Source: Eubacteriaceae bacterium (GTDB taxonomy: Bacteria > Bacillota > Clostridia > Lachnospirales > Lachnospiraceae). Taken from it: a stretch of DNA of 64,000 bases. The stretch spans positions 119,903-183,902 of the forward strand of contig CABIWJ010000007.1 in NCBI GenBank assembly GCA_902362455.1. Reading direction: 5' to 3'. The notes under the pieces were generated by a model. That model was not told the DNA's origin. It saw nothing but the letters and a program-made list of their open reading frames with translations, and ran no database searches. The position numbers and the translations under genes were made by a program. This document shows, in pieces, positions 35,106 through 45,224 of the stretch. Every line of letters starts with the position of its first letter. Position 1 is the stretch's first letter.

Positions 35106-37975
35106 AACCAATATATTTAGAGATGTCTGCATTTGGTCCTTACAGTAATGTCGAAAATGTAGATTTTACAAAAATCAATAATGAATTATTTCTGATAAGT
35201 GGAGATACAGGTTCAGGTAAGACAACTATATTTGATGCAATTGTATTCGCATTATACGGTGAAGCAAGTGGAAATCTAAGACAAAGCAACAGTTTAAGAA
35301 GCGATTTTGCAGATGATGATACAGAGACTTATGTAGAACTTACATTTGAATGCAATGGCAGGGAATATTATATACGAAGAAGTCCTGAGTATCTGCGAAA
35401 GAAAAAGAAAGGTACAGGCTATACTAAAAAGGCAGCAGATGCGATTCTTAAATATCCTGATGGCAGAGTTGTAACCAAGGCAGGTGATGTAACGGATAAT
35501 GTTGTAGACATAATGGGAATTACTAAAGAGCAATTTACAAATATTGCAATGATAGCACAGGGAGATTTTCTAAAGCTTATTTTAGCTAAAACAGATGACC
35601 GTTCTAAGATATTCAGAGATATTTTTAATACCGGTAAATATTTAGATATACAGAGCAGGCTTAAAATGGAAATGTTTGAAAGAAAAGAAATTAACAGTAA
35701 ATTTGAAGAAAGTATATTCCAGTATGAAAATGATACTGTCTGCGATGAAGCATCAGAGTATTCTATAGAGCATAAATTAATGATAAGTGAGAAAAATATT
35801 AACAGAATAGATGAATTTATTAAACTTATAGATGAAATTATTGGGAGTGATAAAAGAGTAAAAATTCAGGCTGATGACAAGAGAAAAAGATATGATGAGC
35901 TACATAAAAATATAAGCGAGTTAATCAGATTATATAAAGAGAAAACAGATAAGTCTGCCGAAATAGAAAAACTGAAAAGTACAATTATAAAAGATAATTC
36001 AGCAATAGAAGAAACTACTTTTGCATTAGATGAACACAATGCAAAAAAAGATGAAAGAGATAAGAAATTTATACTGTATAATGAAATTAATTCCAAATTA
36101 GATGAATACGAGAAACTTGATATAACAATACAGAAAGAGCTTGAATTAAGAGAGAACAATGAAAAACAAAATGTAGGCTTAATCAAATTAAATAAAGAAA
36201 CGGAAAAATTAAAGAAAGATTTAGATAACCTGAAAGCTTTAGAAAAGGAATATCATAATACTTTAAAGCTGTTAAATGAATATAAATTAAAGCAAAATGA
36301 TTACGGGAACAAAAATACACTTTTAGATGAGCTTATTAAAAGAAAGCAAAATATTGATAAAATTAATAAGAGTTTGGAGAAAGAAAAGCAGAAATATTTA
36401 GAAAAAGAAAAGAAAGTAGATAATGCCAAAGCAATTGCAGATAAGACAGAGAAAAGCTTTTTAAGGGCACAGGCAGGAATAATGGCAAAAGATTTAGAAG
36501 AGGGGGAAAAGTGTCCGGTATGTGGTTCGTTATCCCACCCTGAACCTGCTAAGTTATCGTTAGAGGCAGCTACGCAGGAGGAAGTTAAGGAGAAAAAGAA
36601 AATTGCAGAAGATTTAGTAAGGGAATTAGAAAAAATCGGATCAGATTACAGCCATATTAAAGGTAAATTAGAGACAGAAAAGTCTATGTATGATGAATCA
36701 GGTAGGAAGATAAGTGATTTAGTCGATTATAATGATTACAAAGAAGTAGAAAGTTTAAGTGATAAATTCAAATGTGAAATAGCAGAACTGAATAATAAGA
36801 TATTAAAATACAATCAATTTATCCACGAAAATGATAATATATCTGACAAGATAACAAAATGTGAAGAAAAGATAAGTTCGAATGCTTCAAAGATACAATC
36901 AGCTACAGATAAAATAAATGCTAATTTAATCGAGATAGCAAAAACTAACACAGAAGTAGAAAAGATAAAGCAGGGACTTAATTATCCTGCTAAACAGGCT
37001 GCACAAACAGAAATTAACAGACTTAATGCAGAGATTAAGAAATATGATAAGGCTTCTGAACAATTATCAGGTAAATTAAGAGAATTAAGTGAGGAGAAAA
37101 AGGGATTAGAGGGACAGATTAAAGCAATTGGCAATGAAATAGAAAGTATTGATGCAAAAATCTCTGGATATATCATCAATTTAGAAGCTAAGGTACGAAA
37201 TTCAGATAGAGAAGATAACTTTTATATAAATAATGGCATAATTTCTATAGAAGATAGGAAAATCGACTGGCAGGATACACAGGCAGTCATTAATGTAAAG
37301 ATTATTATTGAAAAAGATTTAAAAGCATTAGAAGAAATGTCTGTTAATGCAGAATATAGAATAAGAAATAATGAAAAAGCAATTGCCAATATCAGAAAAA
37401 CATTTAATGAGAGAAAGAATGTTATTGAAGAATATCTTATTTATCAGAAACTTTCAAATGTTGCAAATGGAATGATTAGTGGCAAGGATAAGATAACCTT
37501 TGAAAGATATGTTCAGGGAACGTATTTTGAATATATTATAAATGCTGCAAATAAACGTCTTACAGAAATGACAGACGGAAGATATGAGTTATTAAAGAAG
37601 AGAGATAATAACCTAAAGGCACAGACAGGCTTAGAGTTAGATATTAAAGATGCTTATACAGGTAAGGTAAGAGGTGTTAATACTCTGTCAGGTGGTGAAG
37701 CATTTAAGGCATCATTATCTATGGCACTTGGATTATCCGATGTTGTTCAGGGATATGCAGGTGGAATTAAATTAGACTCAATGTTTATAGATGAGGGCTT
37801 TGGCTCACTAGACCACGAATCACTTGAGAAAGCAATAAATATTTTAAATGATTTAAGTGATGGCAAGCGAATGATAGGTATAATTTCACATATAAGTGAA
37901 TTGAATGAACGTATTGACAAGAAAATTCACATAGAGAAAAGTAATGAGGGAAGCAGGATTAGTTGCTTATTTTAA
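35102..37975 (+). CDS. sbcC: SbcC, Rad50-like ATPase subunit
   Basis: SbcC is the SMC-like ATPase that drives SbcD. The N-terminal lobe has Walker A GDTGSGKTT. Two long coiled-coil arms (about 180-460 and 500-790) flank a zinc hook at about residue 470, CPVCGSLSHPEP, where two SbcC molecules dimerise. The C-terminal lobe has the ABC signature NTLSGGEAF and Walker B SMFIDEGFGSLD. The 957-residue length is normal for Clostridia. The start overlaps sbcD by 4 nt. Confidence 0.95.
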   Translation: MKPIYLEMSAFGPYSNVENVDFTKINNELFLISGDTGSGKTTIFDAIVFALYGEASGNLRQSNSLRSDFADDDTETYVELTFECNGREYYIRRSPEYLRKKKKGTGYTKKAADAILKYPDGRVVTKAGDVTDNVVDIMGITKEQFTNIAMIAQGDFLKLILAKTDDRSKIFRDIFNTGKYLDIQSRLKMEMFERKEINSKFEESIFQYENDTVCDEASEYSIEHKLMISEKNINRIDEFIKLIDEIIGSDKRVKIQADDKRKRYDELHKNISELIRLYKEKTDKSAEIEKLKSTIIKDNSAIEETTFALDEHNAKKDERDKKFILYNEINSKLDEYEKLDITIQKELELRENNEKQNVGLIKLNKETEKLKKDLDNLKALEKEYHNTLKLLNEYKLKQNDYGNKNTLLDELIKRKQNIDKINKSLEKEKQKYLEKEKKVDNAKAIADKTEKSFLRAQAGIMAKDLEEGEKCPVCGSLSHPEPAKLSLEAATQEEVKEKKKIAEDLVRELEKIGSDYSHIKGKLETEKSMYDESGRKISDLVDYNDYKEVESLSDKFKCEIAELNNKILKYNQFIHENDNISDKITKCEEKISSNASKIQSATDKINANLIEIAKTNTEVEKIKQGLNYPAKQAAQTEINRLNAEIKKYDKASEQLSGKLRELSEEKKGLEGQIKAIGNEIESIDAKISGYIINLEAKVRNSDREDNFYINNGIISIEDRKIDWQDTQAVINVKIIIEKDLKALEEMSVNAEYRIRNNEKAIANIRKTFNERKNVIEEYLIYQKLSNVANGMISGKDKITFERYVQGTYFEYIINAANKRLTEMTDGRYELLKKRDNNLKAQTGLELDIKDAYTGKVRGVNTLSGGEAFKASLSMALGLSDVVQGYAGGIKLDSMFIDEGFGSLDHESLEKAINILNDLSDGKRMIGIISHISELNERIDKKIHIEKSNEGSRISCLF

Positions 37976-38191
37976 AGTATAATTTTGTTATATACTACGA
38001 CTGCTTGGTGGTGAGAATTCATATCTTCTGGTTTATAAAGTTACATTTTTTTTACTCCATCGCTTAAAAAAATATAACTTTGACAGTAATTGTGAAGTGT
38101 GATATATTAGACAATAGTTGTTTGTGGTTTAAAGAAGAAAATCACATTATTACTTGAATATGAAATACGTGTATTGAAAGGAAATATAGCA

Positions 38192-39292
38192 ATGAAGAAA
38201 AACAATATAAAGAAAGTTGCAGTTTTATCACTTGTTGGTGTTATGGGACTTACAATGTTTAGTGGTTGTGGCAAAAAAGATAACAATGCATCAGCCAGAA
38301 AGGTTGTAGAATACGATATTAATGATTATGTTAAAACACTTGGTACATATACAGGATTAAGTGTTGATGAAAACGTCACAATAGTAACAGATGATGATGT
38401 TCAGTCACAGTTAGATTCACTTGTATCAAACAATACAACATATAACGATATTACAGACAGAAATGCACAGTCAGGTGACAGAGTGAAGATTGATTATATA
38501 AAGTCACAGGCAGGTAAGGATGATGAAACTAAGACAGATTATACAGTAGATTTAGGCTCAGGAAATATGGGCGAGGAATTTGAGAATAAATTAGTTGGTC
38601 TTTCAATTAATGGTTCAATTACATTTACCGTTCAGGAAGATGTTAATACAGAGTCTGGTACAGATAAGAATGCAGAAACAGAAAAAGTAGATGTTACATA
38701 TACAGTAACTCTTAAATCTATTCAGGAGAAGGTAGTTCCTGAAGTTACAGATGCATTTATAGCTGAGAAAACAGACTATGATACATTAGATGCATATAAA
38801 GAGGGAACAAAGAAAAAGCTTGAAGAAAAAAATGCAGATTCAGCTAAGACAACAGCAGAGTCAGAGCTTATTAATAAAGTTGTTGAGGCATCAGAAGTTA
38901 CAGGCTGCCCTGCATTTGTATACAATTTGAATTACAATGCACTTTGCCAGTCTTATAAAACTTATGCATCATACTTTGGATCAACATTAGAGGCTTATCT
39001 TTCAGCAGCAGGTTCATCACTCAAAGATTTACAGAAGCAGGCAGTTAATATGACAAAGCAGACATTAGTTCTTGAAGCACTTGTTAAAGATGCAGGTATC
39101 GATATCACAGATGATAACTATGATGAAAAGCTTAAGGAATATGTTGAAAAGTACAATCTTGGTACAGTAGAAGAAGTATCATCTAAGTATACTAAAGAAG
39201 AATTACTATTTGATATGCGTAGAGATGCAGCTACAGATTATTTATATACAAATAATACAGTTACCAAGAAGATGGTTTCAGCTAAAAATTAG
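38192..39292 (+). CDS. Exported lipoprotein with FKBP-type PPIase and trigger-factor-like C-terminal domain
   Basis: The N-terminus is a lipoprotein signal: basic residues, a hydrophobic run and the lipobox FSGC with Cys26 as the lipidation site. The next part resembles the trigger-factor FKBP domain (SGDRVKIDYI, LGSGNMGEEFENKLVGL), and the helical second half resembles the trigger-factor C-terminal chaperone domain. It is probably a cell-surface foldase, similar in role to PrsA but of a different architecture. ATG at 38192 follows AAAGGA; an in-frame TTG at 38174 overlaps the ribosome site. It is flanked by a 200-nt gap and a terminator, so it appears monocistronic. Confidence 0.82.
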   Translation: MKKNNIKKVAVLSLVGVMGLTMFSGCGKKDNNASARKVVEYDINDYVKTLGTYTGLSVDENVTIVTDDDVQSQLDSLVSNNTTYNDITDRNAQSGDRVKIDYIKSQAGKDDETKTDYTVDLGSGNMGEEFENKLVGLSINGSITFTVQEDVNTESGTDKNAETEKVDVTYTVTLKSIQEKVVPEVTDAFIAEKTDYDTLDAYKEGTKKKLEEKNADSAKTTAESELINKVVEASEVTGCPAFVYNLNYNALCQSYKTYASYFGSTLEAYLSAAGSSLKDLQKQAVNMTKQTLVLEALVKDAGIDITDDNYDEKLKEYVEKYNLGTVEEVSSKYTKEELLFDMRRDAATDYLYTNNTVTKKMVSAKN

Positions 39293-39317
39293 TAATTAAT
39301 AAATACGGATATTTAAT

Positions 39318-39362
39318 CAACAGCTAATAAAGGAGTTAGGCGCTTTATTAGCTGTTTGATTT
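39318..39362 (+). terminator. Terminator after the exported PPIase gene
   Basis: CAACAGCTAATAAAG (39318-39332 region) pairs with CTTTATTAGCTGTTTG (39342-39357), followed by ATTTTT. Confidence 0.85.
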
Positions 39363-39479
39363 TTAGGTAGTTATGAAAATATATTTATTAACTACGATTT
39401 AATTGATTATGAATGAATTAATTATGGATTAATTAACGAGATTTGATTGTCGTGATTTAAAAGGAAAAGAGGCTAAAAA

Positions 39480-40037
39480 ATGGAATTTAAGCAGTTTATA
39501 TATAATCTAAAGGGACATTTTACAACAATTACAAGACATAGACATGAAGTAATGAAGAATTGTTTCAGGGCAGGAATCTTCTGGCAGGGATTAATGCATG
39601 ATATGTCAAAATATTCTCCATCGGAATTCTGGGTAGGCGTAATGCATTATCAGGGAACAAGAAGTCCTAACGAAGGAGAGAGGGAGGACTACGGATATTC
39701 GAAAGCATGGATGCATCATAAAGGCAGAAATAAGCATCATTTTGAATATTGGACAGACTATAATCCTGAAACAAGAATGATGACTCCTGTCAGGATGCCT
39801 AAGAGATATGTTATAGAAATGTTTTGTGACAGAATTGCAGCAGGTAAGATATATAAAGGTGATGCATATAATGATACTTGTCCGTTACAATATTTTAATA
39901 ATGGTAAGGCTAGAAGAAATATTGAACCTGAAACCTCCAGAGAGTTAGAACATTTACTTACGATATTGGCAGAAAAAGGTGAAGATAAGACATTTGCATA
40001 TATAAGAAGAGCAAGATTTCTAGGTAAAAAATTATGA
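39480..40037 (+). CDS. DUF5662 family protein
   Basis: This is a soluble, His/Trp-rich protein of 185 residues that I recognise as DUF5662, common in Lachnospiraceae. Conserved-looking features are HRHEVMKNCFRAG, LMHDMSKYSPSEF and a HHKGRNKHHFEYW cluster, whose many His and Asp residues suggest a metal site; the arrangement recalls HD-type phosphohydrolases but this is not established. No function is known to me. Its stop overlaps the next gene by 4 nt, so it is translated with the membrane GDPD, possibly hinting at a role in lipid head-group metabolism. Confidence 0.75.
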   Translation: MEFKQFIYNLKGHFTTITRHRHEVMKNCFRAGIFWQGLMHDMSKYSPSEFWVGVMHYQGTRSPNEGEREDYGYSKAWMHHKGRNKHHFEYWTDYNPETRMMTPVRMPKRYVIEMFCDRIAAGKIYKGDAYNDTCPLQYFNNGKARRNIEPETSRELEHLLTILAEKGEDKTFAYIRRARFLGKKL

Positions 40038-41872
40038 TGGATAAGAGTGATAAAAACGGAAGAAACAGATTTGAGATTGCATTTCATCTGTTAAAGAAAA
40101 ATATCAAGTCTATTATAATTTTTGAAGCAATATATAAAGTGTTCATAACCGCCATATTTACCCCTGTTTTAGTGAAAATTGTACAGATTGCCTTAAGACT
40201 TGCGGGGATAAATTATCTTACTAATGCAAGAGTGGTAGATTTCATATTGAAGCCGACCACCATTGCGATACTTTTCATTGTACTTTTATTAATGGCTATA
40301 TTTTCGTTAGCAGAGATGAGTGCGATAGTTCATTGTTATAATGTATCGTATAATGGAGGAACGGTTTCTGTAGTAGATATGATTAAAACAGGAACAATGT
40401 CAGCATTAAGGCTGATATATCCTAATAACATCCTTATGATTGGCTTTGTGTTATTACTTCTTCCAATTACACATATGGCAGCCATATCAAGTTATGCAAC
40501 ATCTATGCAGATTCCTGTATTTGTAATAGAATTCTTAAATACGAAGAAACATATAACATTAATCATTCTGGTTGCATATATTGTGTTGTCGTTATTTGCA
40601 TGGAGATGGATTAACTGTATAAGTTACTATACAACTGAGAAGATGAATTTCAAAAATTCAAGAAAAGCCAGTATTAATCTGAATAGAAAGAAATATTTTG
40701 GATTAATAATTGGTTTTGTGTTGTGGCAGGCAATATTATTGTTAGTTTTAGTCGGTTCATATACGCTTATAAATGCGATAATTACTTATAGTTTAAAGTT
40801 TATACTTAAGAAGAAACTTGCATATAATATTTCATTAAATGTGGCAAAAATCATTTATCAGATAGGGCAGACGATTTATCTGTGTATGATTGTTCCTGTT
40901 ACATTTGCATATTTTACAGGATATTTTTTTGCAAGAAAGCATAAAATCAGAGAAGAAATGGTAATACCAAAGTTCGCTGAGAAAAAGAAATATTCAAAGT
41001 CGAAATTCAAGAAGATATTATCGGTTGTAGTAGTTATCTCTACGATTATGAATGTAATATATATTAATTTTGATTTTGGTATATTCAGAGGTTCTTCAAA
41101 TGTACAGTTCTTAAAGAAAACAATGATTGCAGCACACAGAGGATATTCAGCTGAAGCACCTGAAAATACAATCCCTGCATTTGAAGCGGCAATTGATAAC
41201 TTAGCTGATTATGTTGAATTAGATGTACAGGAGACAAAAGATGGAAGAGTTGTTGTACTTCATGATTCTAATTTGAAACGTGTGGCAGGTATTAAGAATA
41301 ATATATGGACAGTCAACTATGAAGAAATAGAAAATGTTGACGTCGGCATATGGTTTTCAGATGAATTTAAGGATACTCATATACCAACTCTAGAAGAGGT
41401 TATGGAGATGGCAAAGGGCAGACTTAAATTAAATATTGAGATAAAATTAACCGGACATGAGAAAAACCTAGAGCAGTCAGTAGTAGATATTATTAATGAA
41501 TATGATATGAAAGACGATTGTGTAGTTACTTCATTTCAGGCAAAAGCACTTAAGAAAGTTAAGAACAGCGACCCTGAAATTAAGACGGGATATATACTTC
41601 ATGTTGCATATGGAGATTTCTCAGGAGTAACCTATGCAGATGCACTTAGTATAAATTATTCATTTGCAACAGAGCAACTTATCGATGATGCACATAATGC
41701 CGGTAAAGATGTATATGTCTGGACAGTAAATAATGCAGAAGCAATAAATGATATGATAGAAAATGGTGCAGACATGATAATTACTGACGACCCGGTATTA
41801 GCAAGAGAAACACTTATGTCTTATGAGACTACACCATTAGTTGTAAAAATGATAAAATTATTTATGAAGTAG
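40034..41872 (+). CDS. Membrane glycerophosphodiester phosphodiesterase
   Basis: The N-terminal half (about residues 15-345) has about eight hydrophobic spans and matches the membrane domain often fused to GDPD enzymes. The C-terminal half is a GDPD TIM barrel starting [18 protein letters not shown], with [10 protein letters not shown] and LHDSNLKR carrying the metal ligands and catalytic His. It would release sn-glycerol 3-phosphate from deacylated lipids or teichoic-acid units at the membrane. The gene overlaps DUF5662 by 4 nt and is followed by thiD 18 nt later. Confidence 0.9.
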   Translation: MMDKSDKNGRNRFEIAFHLLKKNIKSIIIFEAIYKVFITAIFTPVLVKIVQIALRLAGINYLTNARVVDFILKPTTIAILFIVLLLMAIFSLAEMSAIVHCYNVSYNGGTVSVVDMIKTGTMSALRLIYPNNILMIGFVLLLLPITHMAAISSYATSMQIPVFVIEFLNTKKHITLIILVAYIVLSLFAWRWINCISYYTTEKMNFKNSRKASINLNRKKYFGLIIGFVLWQAILLLVLVGSYTLINAIITYSLKFILKKKLAYNISLNVAKIIYQIGQTIYLCMIVPVTFAYFTGYFFARKHKIREEMVIPKFAEKKKYSKSKFKKILSVVVVISTIMNVIYINFDFGIFRGSSNVQFLKKTMIAAHRGYSAEAPENTIPAFEAAIDNLADYVELDVQETKDGRVVVLHDSNLKRVAGIKNNIWTVNYEEIENVDVGIWFSDEFKDTHIPTLEEVMEMAKGRLKLNIEIKLTGHEKNLEQSVVDIINEYDMKDDCVVTSFQAKALKKVKNSDPEIKTGYILHVAYGDFSGVTYADALSINYSFATEQLIDDAHNAGKDVYVWTVNNAEAINDMIENGADMIITDDPVLARETLMSYETTPLVVKMIKLFMK

Positions 41873-41890
41873 AATAGAATGGAGATGAAT

Positions 41891-42688
41891 ATGAAAGAAG
41901 TAAAAAAAGTTTTGACTATAGCTGGCTCAGATTCAAGTGGTGGTGCAGGAATACAGGCAGATTTAAAGACAATGTCGGCACATAATGTATTTGGAATGAG
42001 TGTAATAACAGCAGTAACAGCACAGAATACAAAAGGTGTGTTCGGTGTATATGATGTTGAACCTGAATTTGTAGGTAAACAGATAGATGCAGTTTTTGAT
42101 GATATTGTTCCTGATGCAGTCAAAATAGGAATGGTATCAAATGTAGAAATTATAAAGGTTATTATTAAATATCTAGAGAATTATAAACCGAAATATATAG
42201 TTTTAGATCCGGTAATGGTGTCAACAAGTGGCTGTATGTTACTTAATGATGATGCAATGGATATCTTAGTTAACGGGCTTATACCTATGGCGACAGTAAT
42301 TACACCGAATATTCCTGAGGCAGAGGTACTTAGTGATGTTAAGATAGAAGATGTAAATGATATGGTTACTGCCGCAAAGAAGATATTTGAAAAAAACAAT
42401 AATACCATTTTGATAAAGGGTGGACATCTTGCTACGTGTGCGGATGATTTATTATATGATAAAGATGGTGTTAAGTGGTTCAGGGCAGAGAGAATAGATA
42501 ATAATAATACTCATGGAACAGGTTGTACATTATCATCAGCAATTGCGTGCAATCTTGCTATGGGGGAAGACGTGTATAACAGTATAAAAAATGCTAAAAA
42601 TTATGTATATAATGCCATAAATGCAGGGCTTAACCTAGGCAGTGGTGATGGTCCGCTTTGGCACAATGTGGAAGTTTTTTCCAAATAA
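41891..42688 (+). CDS. thiD: ThiD, HMP/HMP-P kinase
   Basis: ThiD phosphorylates hydroxymethylpyrimidine (phosphate) for thiamine synthesis; an alternative is a pyridoxal kinase of the same family. The ribokinase-like fold is marked by [20 protein letters not shown] at the N-terminus, DPVMVSTSG in the middle and [13 protein letters not shown] near the C-terminus (anion hole and catalytic Asp region). ATG at 41891 is spaced 6 nt from GGAG (41881-41884). No TPP riboswitch is visible in front. The thiamine pathway is also represented by thiN at 11796. Confidence 0.9.
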   Translation: MKEVKKVLTIAGSDSSGGAGIQADLKTMSAHNVFGMSVITAVTAQNTKGVFGVYDVEPEFVGKQIDAVFDDIVPDAVKIGMVSNVEIIKVIIKYLENYKPKYIVLDPVMVSTSGCMLLNDDAMDILVNGLIPMATVITPNIPEAEVLSDVKIEDVNDMVTAAKKIFEKNNNTILIKGGHLATCADDLLYDKDGVKWFRAERIDNNNTHGTGCTLSSAIACNLAMGEDVYNSIKNAKNYVYNAINAGLNLGSGDGPLWHNVEVFSK

Positions 42689-42728
42689 AATAATATATAG
42701 AACAGTATAAAATATCCCTATTTCGTTA

Positions 42729-42759
42729 ATCATTTTAAAGAGAAATAAAATGATGGAGG
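42729..42759 (+). promoter_or_regulatory. Leader hairpin abutting the sigG ribosome site
   Basis: ATCATTTTA (42729-42737) pairs perfectly with TAAAATGAT (42746-42754) around an 8-base loop, and GGAGG (42755-42759) begins at the very next base. The stem could limit ribosome access to sigG. A translation-dampening hairpin in the sigG leader has been described in Bacillus subtilis, so a similar device is plausible here. Confidence 0.5.
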
Positions 42760-42768
42760 AATGGGGAT

Positions 42769-43554
42769 ATGTCTCTTTATAATAAGGTTGAAATATGTGG
42801 TGTAAATACGGCAAAATTACCACTTTTAAAAAGTAAAGAACAGGAAGAATTATGGGATAGAATTGAGAAAGGAGACAAAGAGGCAAGGGAGAAATTTATA
42901 CAAGGAAATTTACGACTTGTACTTAGCATAACTAAGAGATTTTCCGGAAACAATGAAAATATTGATGATTTATTTCAAATTGGCTGCATAGGATTAATAA
43001 AGGCAATTGATAACTTTGACAGAAGTGTAGGCGTAAAGTTCTCGACATATGCTGTCCCTATGATTTTGGGTGAGATACGTAGATTTCTAAGAGATAATAA
43101 CTCAATCCGGGTAAGTCGTTCTTTAAGAGATATAGCTTATAAGGCAATATATTCAAAGGAAATGCTTACTAAGAAGCTTGGCAAAGAACCTACTGTTACA
43201 GAAATAGCGGAAGAAATCGGACTCACAAAAGAGGAAGTAGTATATGCACTTGATGCCATTCAAAGTCCTGTATCATTATTTGAACCGGTATATTCCGAGG
43301 GTGGAGATACTTTATATGTAATGGATCAGATAAGTGATAAATATAATAAGGAAGATAACTGGGTCGAGAAAATGGCACTTAACGATGCAATGAAGAGACT
43401 TACTAACAGAGAAAGAAATATTATAGAAATGCGTTTTTTTAAAGGCAGTACACAGATGGAGGTAGCGAGCGAGATAGGAATATCCCAGGCACAGGTCAGC
43501 AGGTTAGAGAAAAACGCACTGAAGTCAATGAGAAATTATTTGAGTCAGAATTGA
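42769..43554 (+). CDS. sigG: Sigma-G, late forespore sigma factor
   Basis: This sigma-70 family factor directs late forespore transcription. The N-terminus (NKVEICGVNTAKLPLLKSKE) is the signature of sigma-G, which shares GVNT(A/S)KLPVLKN with the Bacillus protein. Region 2 (FIQGNLRLVLSITKRF, IDDLFQIGCIGLIKAI), region 3 and region 4 (TQMEVASEIGISQAQVSRLE) are intact. The length of 261 residues is typical. It is separate from spoIIGA-sigE and is followed by ylmC, whose usual place in Firmicutes is next to sigG. Confidence 0.94.
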   Translation: MSLYNKVEICGVNTAKLPLLKSKEQEELWDRIEKGDKEAREKFIQGNLRLVLSITKRFSGNNENIDDLFQIGCIGLIKAIDNFDRSVGVKFSTYAVPMILGEIRRFLRDNNSIRVSRSLRDIAYKAIYSKEMLTKKLGKEPTVTEIAEEIGLTKEEVVYALDAIQSPVSLFEPVYSEGGDTLYVMDQISDKYNKEDNWVEKMALNDAMKRLTNRERNIIEMRFFKGSTQMEVASEIGISQAQVSRLEKNALKSMRNYLSQN

Positions 43555-43574
43555 AAGCAGAAATGGGGTTAGTT

Positions 43575-43835
43575 ATGAGGTTATGCGAACTTAGGGAAAA
43601 AGAAGTCATAAATCAATGTGACTGCAAGAGATTAGGTTGCGTATCAGACGTAGAATTTGATATGAAAAATGGCTGTATAATTGCAATTATTGTACCGGGG
43701 ATACCAAAATTATGCGGTCTTTTTGGGAGAGATACAGAGTATGTAATTCCTTTCAGATGCATAAAGCAGGTGGGAGAAGAAATCATCCTGGTACAGGTTA
43801 AAGAAGATGATATAATTAAAAAATGTGAATTTTGA
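43575..43835 (+). CDS. ylmC: YlmC/YmxH family PRC-barrel sporulation protein
   Basis: This small protein (about 86 residues) belongs to the PRC-barrel-like YlmC/YmxH family that usually follows sigG. It opens MRLCELREKEVINQCDCKRLG and keeps the SDVEFD segment. I use ATG at 43575, the standard N-terminus; an in-frame TTG at 43551 overlaps the sigG stop but adds unconserved residues. Its molecular role is unknown. The 213-base gap after it is AT-rich with no feature I can support. Confidence 0.88.
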   Translation: MRLCELREKEVINQCDCKRLGCVSDVEFDMKNGCIIAIIVPGIPKLCGLFGRDTEYVIPFRCIKQVGEEIILVQVKEDDIIKKCEF

Positions 43836-44048
43836 TATGTTATCTGATATATTAGGGGAAAAAGAATTGTCAGCAAAATAAACCACCTTAGATAGAGAAA
43901 TAATAAGTAATAAAAAGAAAAATATAATCAGCAAATACTAATTTTACAGGGCATTTTTACTTGACCAAAAAAGGTTTATTATTTATAATTATAGCAAAAT
44001 TTTAAGAGATTTATTAAAATTGATAAATAGCTCAGAAGTGAGGTAAAT

Positions 44049-44498
44049 ATGAAGTGTCCATATTGTAATAAAGAAAGTACAAAGGTAGTAGATTCAAGAC
44101 CGGCAGAGAACAATTCAATTAGACGAAGAAGACAATGTGAAAATTGTGGTAAAAGATATACTACTTATGAGAAGATAGAAACATTACCACTAATAGTAAT
44201 TAAGAAAGACCAGACAAGAGAACCATATGACCGCTCTAAGATAGAAGCGGGAATAATCCGTTCCTGCCATAAACGTCCTGTATCAATGAAGCAGATTACA
44301 GATATAGTTGACGAGATTGAGAACAATATTTTCAATCGTGATGAGAAGGAAGTAAGCAGTAACGAAATCGGAGAAATGGTTATGAATAAATTAAAAGATT
44401 TCGATTCAGTTGCTTATGTAAGATTTGCTTCAGTATATAGAGAATTCAAAGATGTTAATACATTTATGGACGAGATAAAGAAATTATTAGATAAATAA
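44049..44498 (+). CDS. nrdR: NrdR, ATP-cone repressor of ribonucleotide reductase genes
   Basis: NrdR senses ATP/dATP and represses nrd operons. The zinc ribbon has CPYC and CENC pairs (MKCPYCNKESTKVVDSR, QCENCGKRYTTYE), followed by an ATP-cone domain starting at about residue 49 (VIKKDQTREPYDRSKIEAG). The 149-residue length is standard. No NrdR box pair was noticed within the window, so its targets lie elsewhere. AGTGAGG precedes the ATG. It lies between the sigG pair and yqeG. Confidence 0.96.
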   Translation: MKCPYCNKESTKVVDSRPAENNSIRRRRQCENCGKRYTTYEKIETLPLIVIKKDQTREPYDRSKIEAGIIRSCHKRPVSMKQITDIVDEIENNIFNRDEKEVSSNEIGEMVMNKLKDFDSVAYVRFASVYREFKDVNTFMDEIKKLLDK

Positions 44499-44615
44499 GT
44501 TATTACTGGATTTATAAGTTTGTGATATAAAATATGTGATAAAAATATGATAATGAGATTAAACTTACAAATGATTATAAAAGTGTAATTTCAGACGAAT
44601 ATTTATGGAGGAACG

Positions 44616-45131
44616 ATGAAGATATTTCGAAGTTTTTATCCTGATGAATATAAAGACAGCACGTATGTAATAGATTTTCAGGAATATTATAATAGAGGAT
44701 ATAGAGGAATATTATTTGATGTGGATAATACATTAGTGCCTCATGGAGCACCGGAAGATGAGAGAGTTATTAAATTATTTAAGCATTTGAAAGAAATCGG
44801 TTTTAAGACATGCCTTATATCAAATAATAAAGAATACAGGGTTAAGCCATTTGCGGATAAATTAGGTACAAAATATATTTATGATGCACATAAGCCATCT
44901 AAGAAAAGTTATACTAAGGCATTTGATGTGTTAGGAACTGATAAAGATGAGACAATGTTTGTTGGAGACCAGATATTTACAGATGTATTTGGTGCAAACA
45001 GGGTAAATATGTATACAATCCTTGTGAAACCAATTCATCCAAAAGAAGAGATACAGATTGTGTTAAAACGTTATTTAGAGAAAATTGTTTTATGGACTTA
45101 TAGAAGAGAATTAAGAAAATCTAATAAATAA
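44616..45131 (+). CDS. yqeG: YqeG family HAD-IIIA phosphatase
   Basis: This is a HAD-superfamily phosphatase of the YqeG type. Motif I is FDVDNTLVPHG (nucleophile and acid Asp), motif II is LISNN, a Lys-containing motif III is AHKPSKKS, and motif IV is FVGDQIFTDVFGANR. In plants and cyanobacteria relatives act on phosphatidylglycerophosphate, so PGP phosphatase activity is possible but not shown here. GGAGG precedes the ATG. It ends in a hairpin shared with the converging aroE. Confidence 0.88.
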   Translation: MKIFRSFYPDEYKDSTYVIDFQEYYNRGYRGILFDVDNTLVPHGAPEDERVIKLFKHLKEIGFKTCLISNNKEYRVKPFADKLGTKYIYDAHKPSKKSYTKAFDVLGTDKDETMFVGDQIFTDVFGANRVNMYTILVKPIHPKEEIQIVLKRYLEKIVLWTYRRELRKSNK

Positions 45132-45155
45132 AATGGAACGAATTGCTTAGAATAA

Positions 45156-45210
45156 ATGTCCGTCTGTAGCACACATAAGATTAATAATGTTGTGTTACAG
45201 GCGGATATTT
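45156..45210. terminator. Bidirectional terminator between yqeG and aroE
   Basis: ATGTCCGTCTGTAGCACA (from 45156) pairs with TGTGTTACAGGCGGATAT (to about 45208) with a few mismatches, and T-rich/A-rich flanks lie on the two sides of this convergent junction. Confidence 0.7.
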
Positions 45211-45224
45211 TAAATAATATTGAA

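Noticed and set aside
41700..41890. TPP riboswitch before thiD
   Set aside because: The conserved CUGAGA and ACCUGA core elements are not seen, and thiD sits 18 nt after another coding gene.
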